From Dichetophora obliterata (taxonomy: Eukaryota > Arthropoda > Insecta > Diptera > Sciomyzidae), in assembly GCA_963920525.1 (NCBI GenBank), contig OY986435.1, positions 265,000,299 to 265,064,298 on the forward strand: a stretch of DNA of 64,000 nucleotides. The letters run 5' to 3'. Shown in pieces: positions 1 to 12,545 of the stretch. The position numbers were made by a program, and so were the translations under genes. Every line of letters starts with the position of its first letter. The stretch's first letter is position 1. The notes below the pieces were generated by a model. It saw only the letters and a list, made by a program, of their open reading frames with translations, did no database searches and was not told where the DNA came from.

Positions 1-1925
1 TATTTATTATATTTTAACAGATAATAAACAAATTGAAATTGATTTAATAGTAAATTCAAATTATTAAAATTTATAAATTATTTTCTACTACTAATGAAAA
101 TATTTCCAATATGACTTTTTACGAATCTTACAACTAGTACAATAAGTAGTCCTTTGTACAATTAGTAGTCCTTTGCAATTGTATATTACTTACCTTTTAG
201 GTATCTTATAACCCTGGCTTATACCATTTAAACTGCAGTGAGGTTTTTCTAATTTACTCTTATTTTTTCATATAATATATTACAAACTAAATTGAAAGCT
301 TATTATGTCATATAATATTTTGCAAACTAAAATGAAAACTTATTATGTTATATAATATCTTACAAACTAAAATGACAACTTATTATGTAATCTAATCCTA
401 ATACTAATAAAAAAAATACTTACAACTTAAAACTAGTTAACCTAAAAAATATTTACAACTTAAAAGTACGTCACCTTACCTTATCTACAAAGTTATTGTT
501 TTTAAATTGTATTTATTAATTATTATTATAATATTAATTATTATATAATTATTATTATATTTATATATTTATGTTTATTATTTTAAAATATCAAAACAGA
601 ACACCAATTGTCAAGGCTGCAAGTCAACGAATTTTGTTAAAATGTGCTTGAAGGTAAATGCTCTGATATTCGCTCTACGTGCGCAACCATTTGATTGAGA
701 GCATTTGGTAACAAAATGGAAAACTCGAGCATGGTTTTTGACAGTTCTTGCTCTGCTCCCAACAAATAAAAGAAAACCCCAGTGACCGTGGGCGGTAAAA
801 GTGGGTGTAGAAACCCCACAAATCAATGAAAATGCAGCACAAATATTTAAATAGCAGGAGTTTTCACATAAGATATATCGTTCAGCACTTTCTGTTTGGA
901 TCTGTATTTAACACCAGATAGCACTGTGGTACAAATATGAACTTAATACAATACAAATCTTAACGTCAAGATGGATTTTGCTCAAATTGGGTACACATAT
1001 TTTATCCATCCAAGATAAGATTTAAACAAACTTTGTTTTGACCACGCCCCTTTTGCCTTCTATTTACTAACGTAAATATAGTTATTTAAATACGTTTTAC
1101 TATAGAAAAATTTGGCCAATTTAATTTCAACAAATTTCTATTTCGACAACAAAAACATTCACATATTTTCAAAATTGTTTTATGTTAATATTGTTAATAC
1201 AAAATAAATTAAATATAATAGTTTTGTAAATAATATACAATAAATAGATTTATAAATAATAGTATAATATTTGAAATATTATATTTTGTATATATTTCCC
1301 ATTACAAAATTGGTATAATATTGTAGATACATTATAAATAAATAATATTATTGCATATAATATATATTAAATACATATCCAAAAAAAATCATAATATTAT
1401 ATTTTGGATACATTTTTTTGTAAAGCTTTGATTTTAGTTTGAAATATATTATATGAAATAATAAGAACAAATTAGAAAAACATCTCTGCACTTTAAATGG
1501 TATACGCCAGGGTTATAAAATACCTAAAAGGTAAGTAATATACAATTCCAAAGGACTACTAATTGTACAAAGGATCACTTCACTGAAAGAGGAATGTTTA
1601 TAATAGACTTGCTGCAAGTATAATATTTTACTCATGTTTTGCTCCAAGTATACTATTCTTTGTTTAGCATTATTTTACTTGCAGCACAAATTATAAAAAA
1701 CTTTTAATATAATAATAAAATATTGTATGAGATAACAAGTTTTGAGCTTAATTTGTAATATATTATATAAAAAAACATCACTGCAGTTTAAAAAAGTCAT
1801 ATTGCAATTATTTTCATTGCTAGTAGAAAATACATTAAATTAATGTAGGTAATAATTTATAAAATTTAATAATTTCAATTTAATATTAAATGAATTTCAA
1901 TTTGTTAAAATATAATAAATAATAC
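1..1925. repeat. Long inverted repeat (foldback-like), left end cut by window
   Basis: The first ~400 bases reappear, reverse-complemented and diverged, at about 1430-1925. Matching landmarks are the TACTTACCTTTTAGGTAT block (190-207) against ATACCTAAAAGGTAAGTA (1522-1539), and the TTTTCTACTACTAATGAAAA block (about 80-100) against its complement near 1810-1830. The left arm also holds about three imperfect ~58-bp tandem units (270-400) containing TATAATAT and CAAACTAAA. No coding sequence is visible between the arms. The interior (600-1130) holds an ordinary stretch and a segment (about 960-1140) weakly similar to 41400-41600. The structure suggests a foldback or long-TIR non-autonomous element. 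Its left terminus lies at or before base 1. Confidence 0.6.
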
Positions 1926-2830
1926 GACCTAAATATACTTTATATATAATTCGACGCCTGGTAAATTAAAAATTTTATTACCTTAATGCAATCACCAATG
2001 AATGCATGCATAATTAAAAATTAATACTCAGAAAACCTAAAATTTTATTTTAATATTTTTTATATTCACAACTTTGAATAGCCACTTTGAGGATTTTTAA
2101 AAATAAAGTCAAGTTCAATAGATATTACTTTTTTATCCAAATTTTGGTTTTTGTAATTTTATGTCCAAAATAGCTTAAGACTATGCTTTAGCCATTTAAT
2201 CCAATTTGTTTATTATCTGTTAAAATATAATAAATAATACTGCCTTAATATATTTCGAAGCGTGGTAAATAAAAAATTTTATCAAATGCAATCACCAATG
2301 AATGCATGCAGAATTAAAAAATTATATTCAGAAAACCTTAAAGTTTGTTTTTAATATTTTCAATAAAACAAGTTGAATTAAGTCAACTTTAAACAGGTAT
2401 AACTATTTTATAAAAATTTTGGTTTTTGTAATTGTTTGTCCAAAATAGCTTAAGACTGTGCTTTAGCCACCTGTGATTTTGTTTTTTTAAATATAGCATT
2501 TTTTGAATTTTTAGGAATTTTTTTCTTAAAAATACCCAAACTCTACATATACAAAATATTACCCTTCAAGTAAACAATGTCATAACTACCTAAATAAATG
2601 GAATTAAATTTATCCTAAACAATAAATAGATTTTTTCCAAAATAGCTTTAGCCACCTGTTATTTTTTTTCAAAAATTTTTTCGTAAAAATACCCAAACTC
2701 TACAAATTAAATAATACCCTTCTAGTTCAAAATTTCATAAATACCTAAATAAATGCAGTTAAATTTATCCTAAACAATAAGCCCTTAATAAATAAAAATA
2801 CAAATCAGAAAACTATCTGCAAGTTAATCA
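1915..2830. repeat. Imperfect tandem repeats (about 305 bp, then about 130 bp)
   Basis: The block containing GCAATCACCAATGAATGCATGC at about 1988 recurs at about 2287, with matching flanks (GGTAAAT upstream; CAGAAAACCT and CCAAAATAGCTTAAGACT downstream), giving a period near 305 bp. Downstream, the block with AAAATACCCAAACTCTACA at about 2529 recurs at about 2688, followed each time by a CCTAAATAAATG and ATTTATCCTAAACAATAA block. The first period begins with TTAAAATATAATAAATAAT, which is also the reverse complement of base 1 onward, so the satellite-like unit and the preceding foldback share a border. No reading frame is present. Confidence 0.6.
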
Positions 2831-3060
2831 TTTTGCCAATGTGAAATATTGACCTTGATGCATTGAAAGAGTTTGCTTTGTTTTGCTTCATTTCATTCAT
2901 ATTTCTTTCGAGCGGCAAAATCTAGCAGAACAAAATGTAAACATTGAGATCCCTTTAAAGGTCTTTCTTATAGGAAAAAAAAAACATAACTCAAACAAAA
3001 GAAAGCTATTTCTACCTCCCTTCATCACACGCTTACTGTTGCGTATTCCTCTTTCATACG

Positions 3061-5239
3061 CACCTATGGCTAAATGTCAGTACTGCCACGGCAGCAACGC
3101 CGGCAGAGGAAGATTTCATTTCCAAAAGTTCCACCGGACGCACGGGAACTGTAATTTAAGTTCCAAAATGTGTCTGAGAGTTTTGAGACCTCTATCTGTA
3201 TACATACTCTCTGTTAAAATGTAAACATACCTTTCAAGACAATTTTCATGCAAATAATCTTCCAAATTTCAATATTACTTTACAAAACCTAGAAAATAAT
3301 CAAATATTTTCGGACAGCAATATACCTCATAGAGATTTAAATGATTCAGATTCGCACTTGCCACGCAATAATGATCTTTGTGACCTTGCATCACATTTTA
3401 TGAAAAAATTACATTCTTTAGGGTTACCTGACACAACTTTAACTCAGATAGCGTCTTTCAGTGTGGAGTTACTTGATAGCGCAACTAAAAGCTATCTCAA
3501 ATTTGTAAAGAATCCAGATACAGTCCAACAAATTGAATAACAGAAAGAAAATCAACTTCAATTATTAAAAGAGATTTCTTCGAAATATAAGCGTAGTCTA
3601 AAATTTTCAGAATCAGATTATTTTGTTAAGCCTTCAGAAATTGTTATTGGTTCTAGGTGGGATACTAGATATTCATCTTAACTCCAAAAGAACAGAAAAG
3701 TATTTACTCAAAACAAAATGCAATATATACCTATTATCGACACCATCAAAGCTCTCTTTAAAAATAAAGATTTTTACAAAGCATTTTTCGAGAAAGATCA
3801 TATATGTTCAACTAATAAACTATACGGTTTTTGCTGTGGCGCAGTAGCAAAAACAAAAATGTTTTTCAATCAAATAAATACGATACAGTTGCAACTATTT
3901 TACGATGATTTCGAAATAACAAATCCCTTAGGCAGCCGTCGAACAATTCAATAAATTGGACCAATTTATTTCACCATTAAAAACATTCCTACAAAGTATT
4001 TATCCCAAATAGAAAATATACATCTTATTGCTTTGTTTCACTCAAAAGACGTTGTTTCAGATGAATATAATAAGATACTTAAACCAATAGTTGACATAAA
4101 AATTTTAGAAAACAATGGAGTGCACATCGACAACAATTTAGTTCTTTATGGTTCACTTGCAAGCATTACTCATGATAACTTAGGTGCAAATATTTTACTT
4201 GGATTTTCTGGAAGTTTTAATGCGAACTATTTTTGCCGTTTTTGTGAAATTCATAGAAAAGATATTTCCGATGTTTTTAAAGAATCTGAAGTGCAATTTC
4301 GTTTTAGCTTAAACAAAGATAATTTAGTTTTTAGGGAATCCGATTTAAATGTGTCAAAAGGCATTAAGTTCTATTGTATTTTAAATGATCTACAATATTA
4401 TTATACGTTTGATCATTGTACAGTGGACCCAATGCACGATTTATTGGAAGGTGTTGTTCCTTACGCATTACAAAAGTTTTTCAATTATATAGTAGCTGAA
4501 AAATTATTGAATTTCGAAGAAATTAATGATAATAGTTTTTTCCTTCTCTCTGAAATACAACCATATTGGATATCTTGGTCAGATCATAGAAAGACACCTT
4601 TTTTTACTCTGCAATGATTACAATGTTCGAATGATACCTAAACATCACTTCCTTATACATTATCCAAGAATAATAAAAAAAATTGGCCCTGCAAATCACT
4701 TTTCAACCTTGAGATATGAGGCGAAGCACCAATATTTCAAACAACTTGTTCCAAAGCTAAAAAATTTTAAAAATGTTTGTAAAACTTTGGCGTATAGGCA
4801 TCAGCAGAAATTTGCACATATTTGGAACGATTTCCAATTTCACCGGAATGTTGAAATGGAAAAATCTTTTCCCATTGATAATTTATCCGACTTTTCTAAT
4901 TACGGAAACTTTTCTTTAACTTAAAACACAAAAATCGTACATTGGGTTAAGTTTTTTGCTGATTTTCGTAACGGCTTGGCAATTGTTCCTGACGACGAAG
5001 AAATTAATAAAAATAGCAATGTTTTTGTTATTGATTTCATTATACTCGATGAGAATAAAATATCTTTCTTTTGCTCCTGCTATGAAATATTACTTTTTTG
5101 TAGCTTTCATAATTCATTTAATGTAAAAAATAAAGAAAAAGGTTCGATTCAATTAAAAACTGTTAAATCATTAAAAACATATGAAATTGTAACGTCTCGT
5201 AAAAATAACTCAAGATACCTGTTGACTAAATCCATTTAA
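3061..5239 (+). pseudogene. CACTA/EnSpm-like (tnp2-type) transposase remnant
   Basis: A decayed transposase can be followed in two reading frames. From 3358 to about 4615 one frame stays similar to the family but is broken by stops at about 3538, 3679 and 3952. It contains a GSRWDTR motif (about 3650), IGPIYFTIKNIP (about 3955), IENIHLIALFHSKD (about 4010-4045), a CRFCEIH zinc-like pair (about 4231) and DPMHDLLEGVV (about 4427). From 4614 the frame shifts and continues with MIPKHHFLIHYP, a STLRYEAKHQYFK block (about 4705) and, past a stop at 4924, WVKFFADFRNGLAIVPDDEE and a C-terminal tail ending at 5239. The PMHDLLEGV and KHHFLIHYP motifs are known from tnp2/CACTA-like transposases of animals. 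A CQYCHG zinc-like motif near 3074 may be the N-terminus. At least four lesions make it non-functional. I could not fix terminal repeats. Confidence 0.7.
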
Positions 5240-6250
5240 ATTGTAGTCCATTGGTAAAAAATACTTATATATGAAAAATGTAAAAAAATCACATATAAAC
5301 ATAAAATCATAACATAATATAAAGTTTTATATTTATTACATGAATGAATTAAGTTTTATATTTATTTTTAAACAAAAAATCTGTCTATTGTTCCTAGTTT
5401 ATGGCTTTCAATGTAACTGCATTATTTCTTATTTTACGTTTATTTAAATAAATAAATTAAAAAGAATTTGAAGTTTTTCTTTTTGAATCAAAGTACTAAA
5501 TAATCTTTTCGTATTAAATTTATGCCCTTTGCCATATACTTTTTATACAATATTGCTATAAATAGTATCCTAATGTGGTTTAATAAAATTATATACTTTT
5601 TTTTATAAAACTGAATACCAACGTGGTGTAAATACATTTTATTCACTTTTCCGATAAAATGTATCACAACTATGTATAAATGTTGGTTATAAGATTCGAT
5701 GGTTTAATTTTTATAACAATTTTGGTTTGGATTTATATGTATACTAAATAGTATAAAATTTATCCTCATATTTTTAACTGTGTAGGAACAAAAAAGTGGC
5801 AAATAAATTTGTTCATATAAATAATTCCAAATTTTGTATAGAAAAATTTGTGGGTGATTTTTCATTGCTTGTGGATAAGTTTTCTTATGCCTTGTTTATG
5901 CTAGCCAAATCTGTTTGGTGTTCATTTTCGTTAATTTATTCTCTTCGCTGAAATGTTTGTTTGGTGGTTACTCTGTTTGTTGCACAGTTGCATATTATGT
6001 AAAAATAAATCAAAATACAAATAAGAAAAACCCATTTCGCATTTTTATATACAATTTTAGGCATATTATACATATTTACTATAAAATGTAAAACGAAATT
6101 AGCGAATTTATTCAAATTGGGATTGGTTATGCAAGGGGCATTATTTTTTGTATTCAATTATTTATTTCTTTTTCATTTTTTTTTTTTTAGTTTCAATAGA
6201 TATACAAAAAGTGTTAATGAATTTGTTATTTTTCTTTCCATTTTTCCATT
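5240..6250. other. AT-rich stretch without recognised feature
   Basis: This sequence follows the transposase remnant. It is strongly AT-rich, with short homopolymer runs. I see no reading frame with recognisable motifs, no inverted repeat and no tandem array. Confidence 0.5.
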
Positions 6251-6258
6251 GCAACTAT

Positions 6259-6487
6259 TTACCGATTTCCGAAAATTTCGTACTGCTGTAATATAAGACA
6301 ACAGTTTTTGTGCAGATCGTTGACTGCATTGCGCAAAACAATTTTTTTCTCATCAGAAAGGCCCATGTCATAAACACATAGTGACCATGCGTCATATGGT
6401 GTCAGACATTTTTTGACCCAATGGTGTTCGCTTTTGCTCCTAGTCTTTAGGCCTTCCATGCCCTTTATTTGTGCTAAGTACCTGCAG
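6259..6487 (-). CDS. Unidentified coding-like fragment
   Basis: On the minus strand an open frame runs from about 6505 to a stop at 6259. It lacks a convincing start: an ATG lies at 6459, but the frame is open upstream. The peptide has a varied, protein-like composition, with segments KTRSKSEHHWVKKCL, PYDAWSLCVYDMGLSDEKK and LRNAVNDLHKNCC. It is not a match I can name. It ends exactly where the 5'-truncated LINE A begins on the other strand, so it may be an exon or transposon fragment broken by that insertion. Chance open frames in this AT-rich DNA usually give low-complexity peptides, and this one does not. Confidence 0.25.
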
Positions 6488-6489
6488 AT

Positions 6490-8504
6490 ATTCTTCTCAG
6501 AGTCTTGATGATGCGGTATATGTGTTTAATAGAACGCTCAATGATTGTTTTCTTAAGGCTGTTCCGCAAAGGAATGGTATGGTACACAAATGAATTAAGA
6601 AAAATGAGAAACTTTAAATCTAAATACTATAAAAAATATCAAAAAACACATAACATATGCGATTTTGGATGCTATACCTCGATTAAATACAGTTACCAAC
6701 AGTTATGCAAACAATCCTATAATATCTACTTAACAAAAGTAAAATTAAACATCAAATCTGATGCTAAATCCTTCTGGAACTTTGTTAACACAAAACGTAC
6801 GATTGATTCCTATCCTTCTTTTATGAAGTATAATTTTGTTGAGTCTGATAATGATAATAGTATTTGCAATCTTTTTGCTGACTTTTTCAAGACGACTTAT
6901 TCATCATCGTCGTATTATTATTTAAATTATCCTTTCAATATTCAATCTGGGGATATTTATTTCCCAATAATTGACACAAACACAGTCTTATCATTTTTAA
7001 AAAATATTAAATCATCATATAAAAGTGGTCCTGATAACATACCTTCATGTAAATTAAAATACTGCTGTGAAGAATTAGTAACTCCAATCTCTTTACTATT
7101 TACTTCATCATTAAAATCCTGCTATTTTCCTGCAGCCTGGAAGCATTCATTTATTCATTTATTCCGCTGCATAAATCCGGAAATAGGTCTTTAATTGATA
7201 ACTACCGTGGCATCGCAAAATTAAGCGCTTTGCCTAAACTTTTAGAGGCAATTGTTACATCACGACTATCGCATAGCGTTAAATCTTTAATGTCTCCTTT
7301 CCAACATGGATTCCTTTCTGGAAAATCCACTGTTACTAACCTTCTCGAATTTACATCAAAAACTATAGAAAACTTTGGAAAAGGCATGCAGACTGATGTT
7401 ATTTACACGGATTTTAGCAAAGCTTTTGACGTTGTAAATCACAAACTATTGATCTTAAAATTGCATCGTGTTGGATTTCCTATACCGTTGGCGAAGTGGA
7501 TTGAATCTTACTTAAGCAATAGAACACAATCTGTTCTTTTTAAGCTCAAGAAATCACATAAGTTTCCTGTTACTTCAGGAGTACCTCAAGGAAGTCATCT
7601 TGGGCCTCTTCTGTTTCTACTTTTTATAAACGATTTGCCATCTGTCATAATGCATTCCAGCATCTTAATGTTTGCTGACGACGTCAAACTCTTCCTTTCT
7701 TTTAAAAATGATAATGACGCTGTATTTTTGCAAGCCAACATTGATCATCTTCATAACTGGTGCAAAACGAACCGTATGAACCTCAACACGAAGAAATGCG
7801 ATCATATGTCTTTCTCGCGCAAACCACCAATTAAATGTACCTTCAAAATTTGTGGTTATCCATTGGAGTCCTTAGATAGTTTCAATGATCTTGGAGTTAC
7901 AATGGATCCTAAACTACGCTTTAATATTCATGTAAATAAAATAATAAATAGAGCAAATAGTACTTTAGGATTTATTAAACGTTGGGCAAAAGAGTTTAAT
8001 GATCCATTCATAACGAAAACCTTATTCACTTCCCTAGTGCGGCCTATCTTAGAATACGCTTCAGTTGTGTGGTGCCCACGATACGGTTGTTACATAGACG
8101 ACATTGAATCAGTGCAGAAACAATTTCTTTTGTTTTGCTTAAGCTATCTTTATTGTAATACTGATTTTCACTTACCATCTTATGAATATCGGTTACAACT
8201 CTTAAATCTTCCTTTTTTAAGAAATCGGAGAATTATGACAAATGCTTGTTGGATTACAAAACTTTTACATGGATATGTCAACAGTCCATATTTATTAAGT
8301 AAATTATATTTTAATATTCCTCTTCGTCCTAGAAGTTCTTTTGAGTTACTCCACATGATATTTTGTAGAACTAATTATTTGCAAAATGAACCTCTTAGAA
8401 GCGTTTGCGGTGATTTTAATTTTGTATCTGATGTTATATCCTTAAATGAATCCATGGACTCAATCAAACATAAAATTATAGATTACCTGCAGTACCGTCG
8501 TTGA
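6490..8504 (+). pseudogene. LINE A reverse transcriptase (ORF2, broken)
   Basis: The linker before the RT (AKSFWNFVNTKR, about 6763) and RT motifs 1-2 (SGPDNIPS, about 7027) lie in one frame to 7194. A frameshift near 7170 moves the reading into the 7230-8504 frame: SGNRSLIDNYRG, FQHGFLSGKSTVTNL (about 7300), YTDFSKAFDVVNHK (about 7405), SGVPQGSHLGPLLF (about 7577) and the catalytic box FADD (7671-7682), followed by the thumb and a C-terminal region ending at 8504. A second frameshift near 6560 separates an upstream SLDDAVYVFN segment. The FADD box replaces the more usual YADD but keeps both aspartates. It resembles Jockey/CR1-group ORF2 proteins; the exact clade is unresolved. Two frameshifts and the missing endonuclease make it inactive. 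Confidence 0.8.
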
Positions 8505-9285
8505 TTATGTAAAGTTCTTTCAAACATATATCTGATGCATCTGTTGATTTGTGAACACATTAATATAACAATCTAAATGGATAAAAGGACCTAAGCATAA
8601 AATGAAAAATAATAAACATCAACAAATAAAAGGTGAATAAACATCTAAATAATCTGAATGGACCTAAACCTGGGATCTTCAATTGCCTCATATCTTCATG
8701 ATGATTGTGACTACATTTGTCGACGGTACCGTGGTGTCTTTTTACCTCTTGAAACATAACGTTAGATCGATTTGTAATATATTAATATGTGTGGCCGATA
8801 AGACCTAGTTTGTCTTGGTGCCTGCATTCGCAATTGGTTTTCTTTATTTTATGAAAATTAGTTTGGTGAAGTTGACCTAGTTTGTCGAGTAACCACCCTG
8901 TCAAGCCTGGACCTCACCGGCTTCAGGAAGTCAGAACGATATATATTATATATTTACCTATTGGAGTGGTGTTTTATTGGGTATGAGACCTCGTTTGTCA
9001 CACGACTACGTCGTATACAAAAATTGTTGCTAACTTGACCTTGTTTGTCTTGAAAACGCAACCCTGCTTTACTGTCTGATATCATTCGATTTGACTTAAC
9101 TTTTTTCTTCGTTATTTTTTATACTTTAATAAAATTATATACTTTAAGCAATTTATTAAAACTTTTTAGTTTGTTAATAATACATGATTTCAATCAAAAT
9201 CATACTTTATATTTTTGAATTGTATTAAATATCTTATTTTATAATTTTAAATTTGCTATAAGACCTGTAAAGGTTTAGCAATCAA
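8505..9285 (+). other. 3' untranslated region of LINE A with repeated 13-mer
   Basis: Non-coding sequence follows the ORF2 stop. The 13-base motif GACCTNGTTTGTC occurs at 8802-8814, 8874-8886, 8987-8999 and 9037-9049, all on the plus strand and separated by unrelated sequence. The spacings (72, 113 and 50) are irregular, so this is not a simple tandem array. The stretch then becomes AT-rich and ends in the (TAAA)n tail. Confidence 0.5.
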
Positions 9286-9305
9286 GTAAATAAATAAATA
9301 AATAA

Positions 9306-11160
9306 AATATTTATTATTTCTATATTCCTACAATGCACTTTTTTATGTTACTGCAACTTATGTCTTCTGGATAATCAATAGATAAACCAGCCCAACACAA
9401 TCAGTTGGAACAGTTACTTACCATTTTCTCACGTCTGTTTTTGCTCACTTTACATTTTTTCTGCATTTCATACTTAAATGCAACTGCTATTTGCATGAGT
9501 ACAGTTTCATCACATAACCTTACGCAACACTTATCTTTTGATTAATTTTAAACTGCTAAAACCTTTTCCGAATAAACTACGGATAACCAACAGTTCATTC
9601 AATTAATATCTGTTAACTTCAAAGACTTTTTTGATTTTTTAACATTTTTAGCAATTGAAAAGCTGAAATTCCGCATTCAAAGTTTTTCTGTAAAAAAAAT
9701 ATGGCGAATTTGAATGCCTGTAGAGCCGAAGATAATTATTTTTTTGAATAGATTTTTTGGCTAGTTTTTAGTGGAAGTATTAAGTTTAATTTGCTATAAA
9801 ATTTGTTGAGTTTGCTTTCCATGACTTTTGTTATTTTTGTCTGTGATACGAATCACTGTGCGCTGCCAGCATAAATCCGCTCGCTTTAATTTAGGAAGTG
9901 AAAATATGTACAAAGTCGTAGCACATCGCTAAAACTATTTTTCAAATTGCATGCAAAATATTTGCATTTTCACAAATGATGGTCGCAGCAATTTTTAACT
10001 TTGACCATTTGAAATTTTAATAAAAAGTTCTTGTAAGTAATTGTTATTTTTTAAAAGTTTTTGCAAAATGTTTTTGATTCATATCTAACCCTGTATAGTA
10101 AGAAGCTACACAACATTAAAGAAATATTTGCCGAGACTATGACTGATGTTTTAATATATCGGAATTCATTAGTATTTTGCTTTAATTAAACATTTTCGAG
10201 ATTTAGCATAACAAAATATCAAACAAATCTGTCTTACATAAATTATTGTTATTTCTGCTATGTTGCTGAAAGTAATGTGATTATATTGTGGTTGAGTAAT
10301 TGTTTAATTACTATTTTACGTGATGTATACGTAACATGCAGTACCTACGTACAAACAAAACACACTCAAACACAAAAAATTCAATAAATTGTAATCAAAG
10401 CACAGAGCATTTAAAGTAAATTAATATGCCATAAATTCAACGTTAACGTCACTCAAACTGCTGCTACAAATTAATTCACTACTTTATAAATAATTTATAT
10501 AAATTAACGCGCACAAGATGCACGCCACTCAATGAACACCAGCCACAAAATTATTTTTACCGCATATTTATTTTCCGGTCTTATTTCCTTCGCAAAACGC
10601 ACAACACACAACAAATAATGCAGCACAAAAGTGTCAAAGTAGTGCTTTAGCTTGTGTGCCTAAAAGTATGCTAGCAATTATTCAGAGTGCTGCTAATTAT
10701 GCGCTAAAATTTTATAAATCACTTAAACCTAAAACGAATAAGGCGTTCAAAACGCGAAAATCATCAAGTCAAGAGAAACACTTTTGGCTTTAGCCAGGCA
10801 GACACTCGACATGTGTTCGTGTCGCTGTGTTGTATGAATCATGAACGCATGTGTGTGTGTGTTTGTGTACTGGTATGAGTGTGCGCTGCACAACTTTATT
10901 CCTGAAATGTCAAATACAACTCGCAACATCATTTAGCTCAATGAAACTTAGATAAGCACAACCCATTAAAAACATGAATCGTTGCACAAACAACAACACA
11001 GCTTAACAAGCACAACAAAAAAGCACATCAACAACAACAATAGTCTAAGTGATGTACTTACATAAAGGGACACAAAGTCCCAAATTATGAAAATTACATA
11101 ACAGCATACGTTATATGCCTCTTATTCTACTTTGTGGCAATACAAACAACACAAAAAGTA
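9306..11160. other. Apparently unique sequence, no gene
   Basis: I find no reading frame with protein-like motifs and no element boundary. The part from about 10560 to 11160 is less AT-biased and contains CA-rich runs (ACACAACACACAACA) and a short (GT)n at about 10851-10867. It may be host intergenic or intronic DNA. Confidence 0.4.
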
Positions 11161-11164
11161 CTCA

Positions 11165-11990
11165 CCCAGATGAAAAACAAAGCAGGCCTGCCGATGGAAG
11201 GTATGTGGAAGTTTATAATTTTAATGCTAAGTTTTGAAGTCTGCTTTTTGATATTTTAAAAACTTCCTCTTTACTTCTAAGTGAAGTGCATTACGGGTAG
11301 CAAAAGTATCATGTTTGCTAAAGCAAAATTCTGATTAATTTTTAGTGACAACAACTTCAATATTTTCATGATTGTTGTAATTCGCCAATAGTTTGTGTTT
11401 TCGCCGAAGCACTTTTGATAGCAACAATGTTGTTATGTAGATTATTTCAACAACATCGCAACAGTGCGGATAGCTTAGTTATTTACAGCATGTTTGTATA
11501 AAACGAAACGAAGGCTGAACGTGGTGCGAGACCCGGTAAGCAATACATTTTTCCGTATCAAAAAATATTTTTGCTCGATTCTTTAACGACGTTCAGCGTT
11601 CGTTTTGTTTTACATAAATATGCATTTAGTTTTGATTCTAGTTTTCTGGAATCTTGATTTTTGAGTTCAAATCCCAGCAGAGATATTTTGTTTTTTTTTT
11701 AAAGGCTTTTGTTTGGTTTTTTTAGTTTGTTCTTTTTTTTTAGTGATTTCGTTCTTTTTGCATTAATTGCTTATAATAACAAAGCGAACGCGTTGATTTT
11801 CTTACTCTGTGCTCGTACGTTTACTCATAATGATGCAAATTGAGCGATGATTAGTTAACAGCTGCGATAGTCGAATAAATAAGCTGATGCACTTACACTG
11901 ACGCGGCTGAGGTTCAAGTCTCTGGATAATGGTAATTTTTCAATTGCCGGCAACTGTTGGTTTCAATTCATAGGCATGGGTTTTTCTATA
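11165..11990 (+). repeat. Dispersed repeat R1, copy a
   Basis: This ~830-bp block is repeated in inverted orientation at about 62940-63702. Matching landmarks are the outer border ACAAAGCAGGCCTGCCGATGG (11174-11194; complement at about 63672), the TTGTTGTAATTCGCC/AGTTTGTGTTTTCG segment near 11375 (complement near 63400) and the CGCGTTGATTTTCTTACTCTGTG segment near 11790 (complement near 63130). The inner end carries a tRNA-like segment (11861-11933) followed by CAATTGCCGG. There is no long reading frame. The tRNA-like part with promoter boxes suggests a SINE-like or tRNA-acquiring non-autonomous element, but no tail or target duplication is clear. Confidence 0.65.
11861..11933 (+). other. tRNA-like segment in R1 copy a
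   Basis: GATAGTCGAATAAATAAGC resembles a degenerate tRNA D-arm with an A box. GAGGTTCAAGTC about 30 bases later matches the B-box consensus GGTTCRANNCC. The same arrangement is better preserved at 12453-12524 and, on the minus strand, at 63009-63080. The cloverleaf stems do not close cleanly, so this is a tRNA-derived repeat and not a functional tRNA gene. Confidence 0.5.
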
Positions 11991-11999
11991 TTCTATAGA

Positions 12000-12420
12000 G
12001 GTTTCTCCTTAATAAAGATAATTTTTACATGATTTATCGACCCCACGTCTTGATTTTGTTGCAACGATATCGAAACAGCCTCTTAGTTTTGAAGACAAGT
12101 TTTTACTTAAATACAAAATATAAAATATGTATATAAATTAAATATAAAATATGAAAGTAGGACAAAAGTTGTATTTCAAAAAATTTTATAAAAGCAAAAA
12201 TAATTTGAAGAAAAACTGTATTGATATCACGTTCACATGCACTATTCTTCAGCATGATTTCTTAAATTTGGAGAAATATTAGTTATAATACTTGAATATT
12301 TCATAGAAACACGTCAAGTTTTTCTATTTTTGTACACTACAAATGATTTATTTTAAGGATGCTTTTCTTATATTTCTAGAAAAAATTCTTCAAAATTACT
12401 TACAAAATGAACAATTCTTA
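12000..12420. other. No recognised feature
   Basis: AT-rich sequence between two R1-related segments. I see no reading frame, array or inverted repeat. Confidence 0.4.
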
Positions 12421-12429
12421 ATAAAGCAA

Positions 12430-12545
12430 ACTAAGCAGAGATTGTTCGACCAACTGCGACGGTCGAATGGATAAGCTGAAGCACTTACACTCACGCGACC
12501 GAGGTTCAAGTCGCCGGATAGTGGAAATTTTTCAATTTAATTTAA
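12430..12545 (+). repeat. R1 fragment with tRNA-like segment
   Basis: This is a partial direct copy of the R1 inner end. GACGGTCGAATGGATAAGC (A-box-like) is followed by CACTTACACTCACGCGACC and GAGGTTCAAGTC (B-box-like, 12501-12512). It aligns base for base with 11861-11935 over most of its length and is the clearest tRNA-like copy. The D-arm resembles class II (Ser/Leu) tRNAs. No 3' tail was found. Confidence 0.55.

Larger units (their letters stand above)
6487..9305 (+). mobile_element. Jockey-group non-LTR retrotransposon (LINE A), 5' truncated
   Basis: The element starts inside ORF2 upstream of the reverse transcriptase and ends in a short (TAAA)n tail at about 9286-9305, a 3' end usual for Jockey/I-group LINEs. 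It has lost the apurinic endonuclease domain and all upstream sequence, which is typical of target-primed reverse transcription that stopped early. The segment from 8505 to 9285 is its probable 3' untranslated region and carries four copies of a GACCTNGTTTGTC motif. No target duplication was recognisable. Confidence 0.75.
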
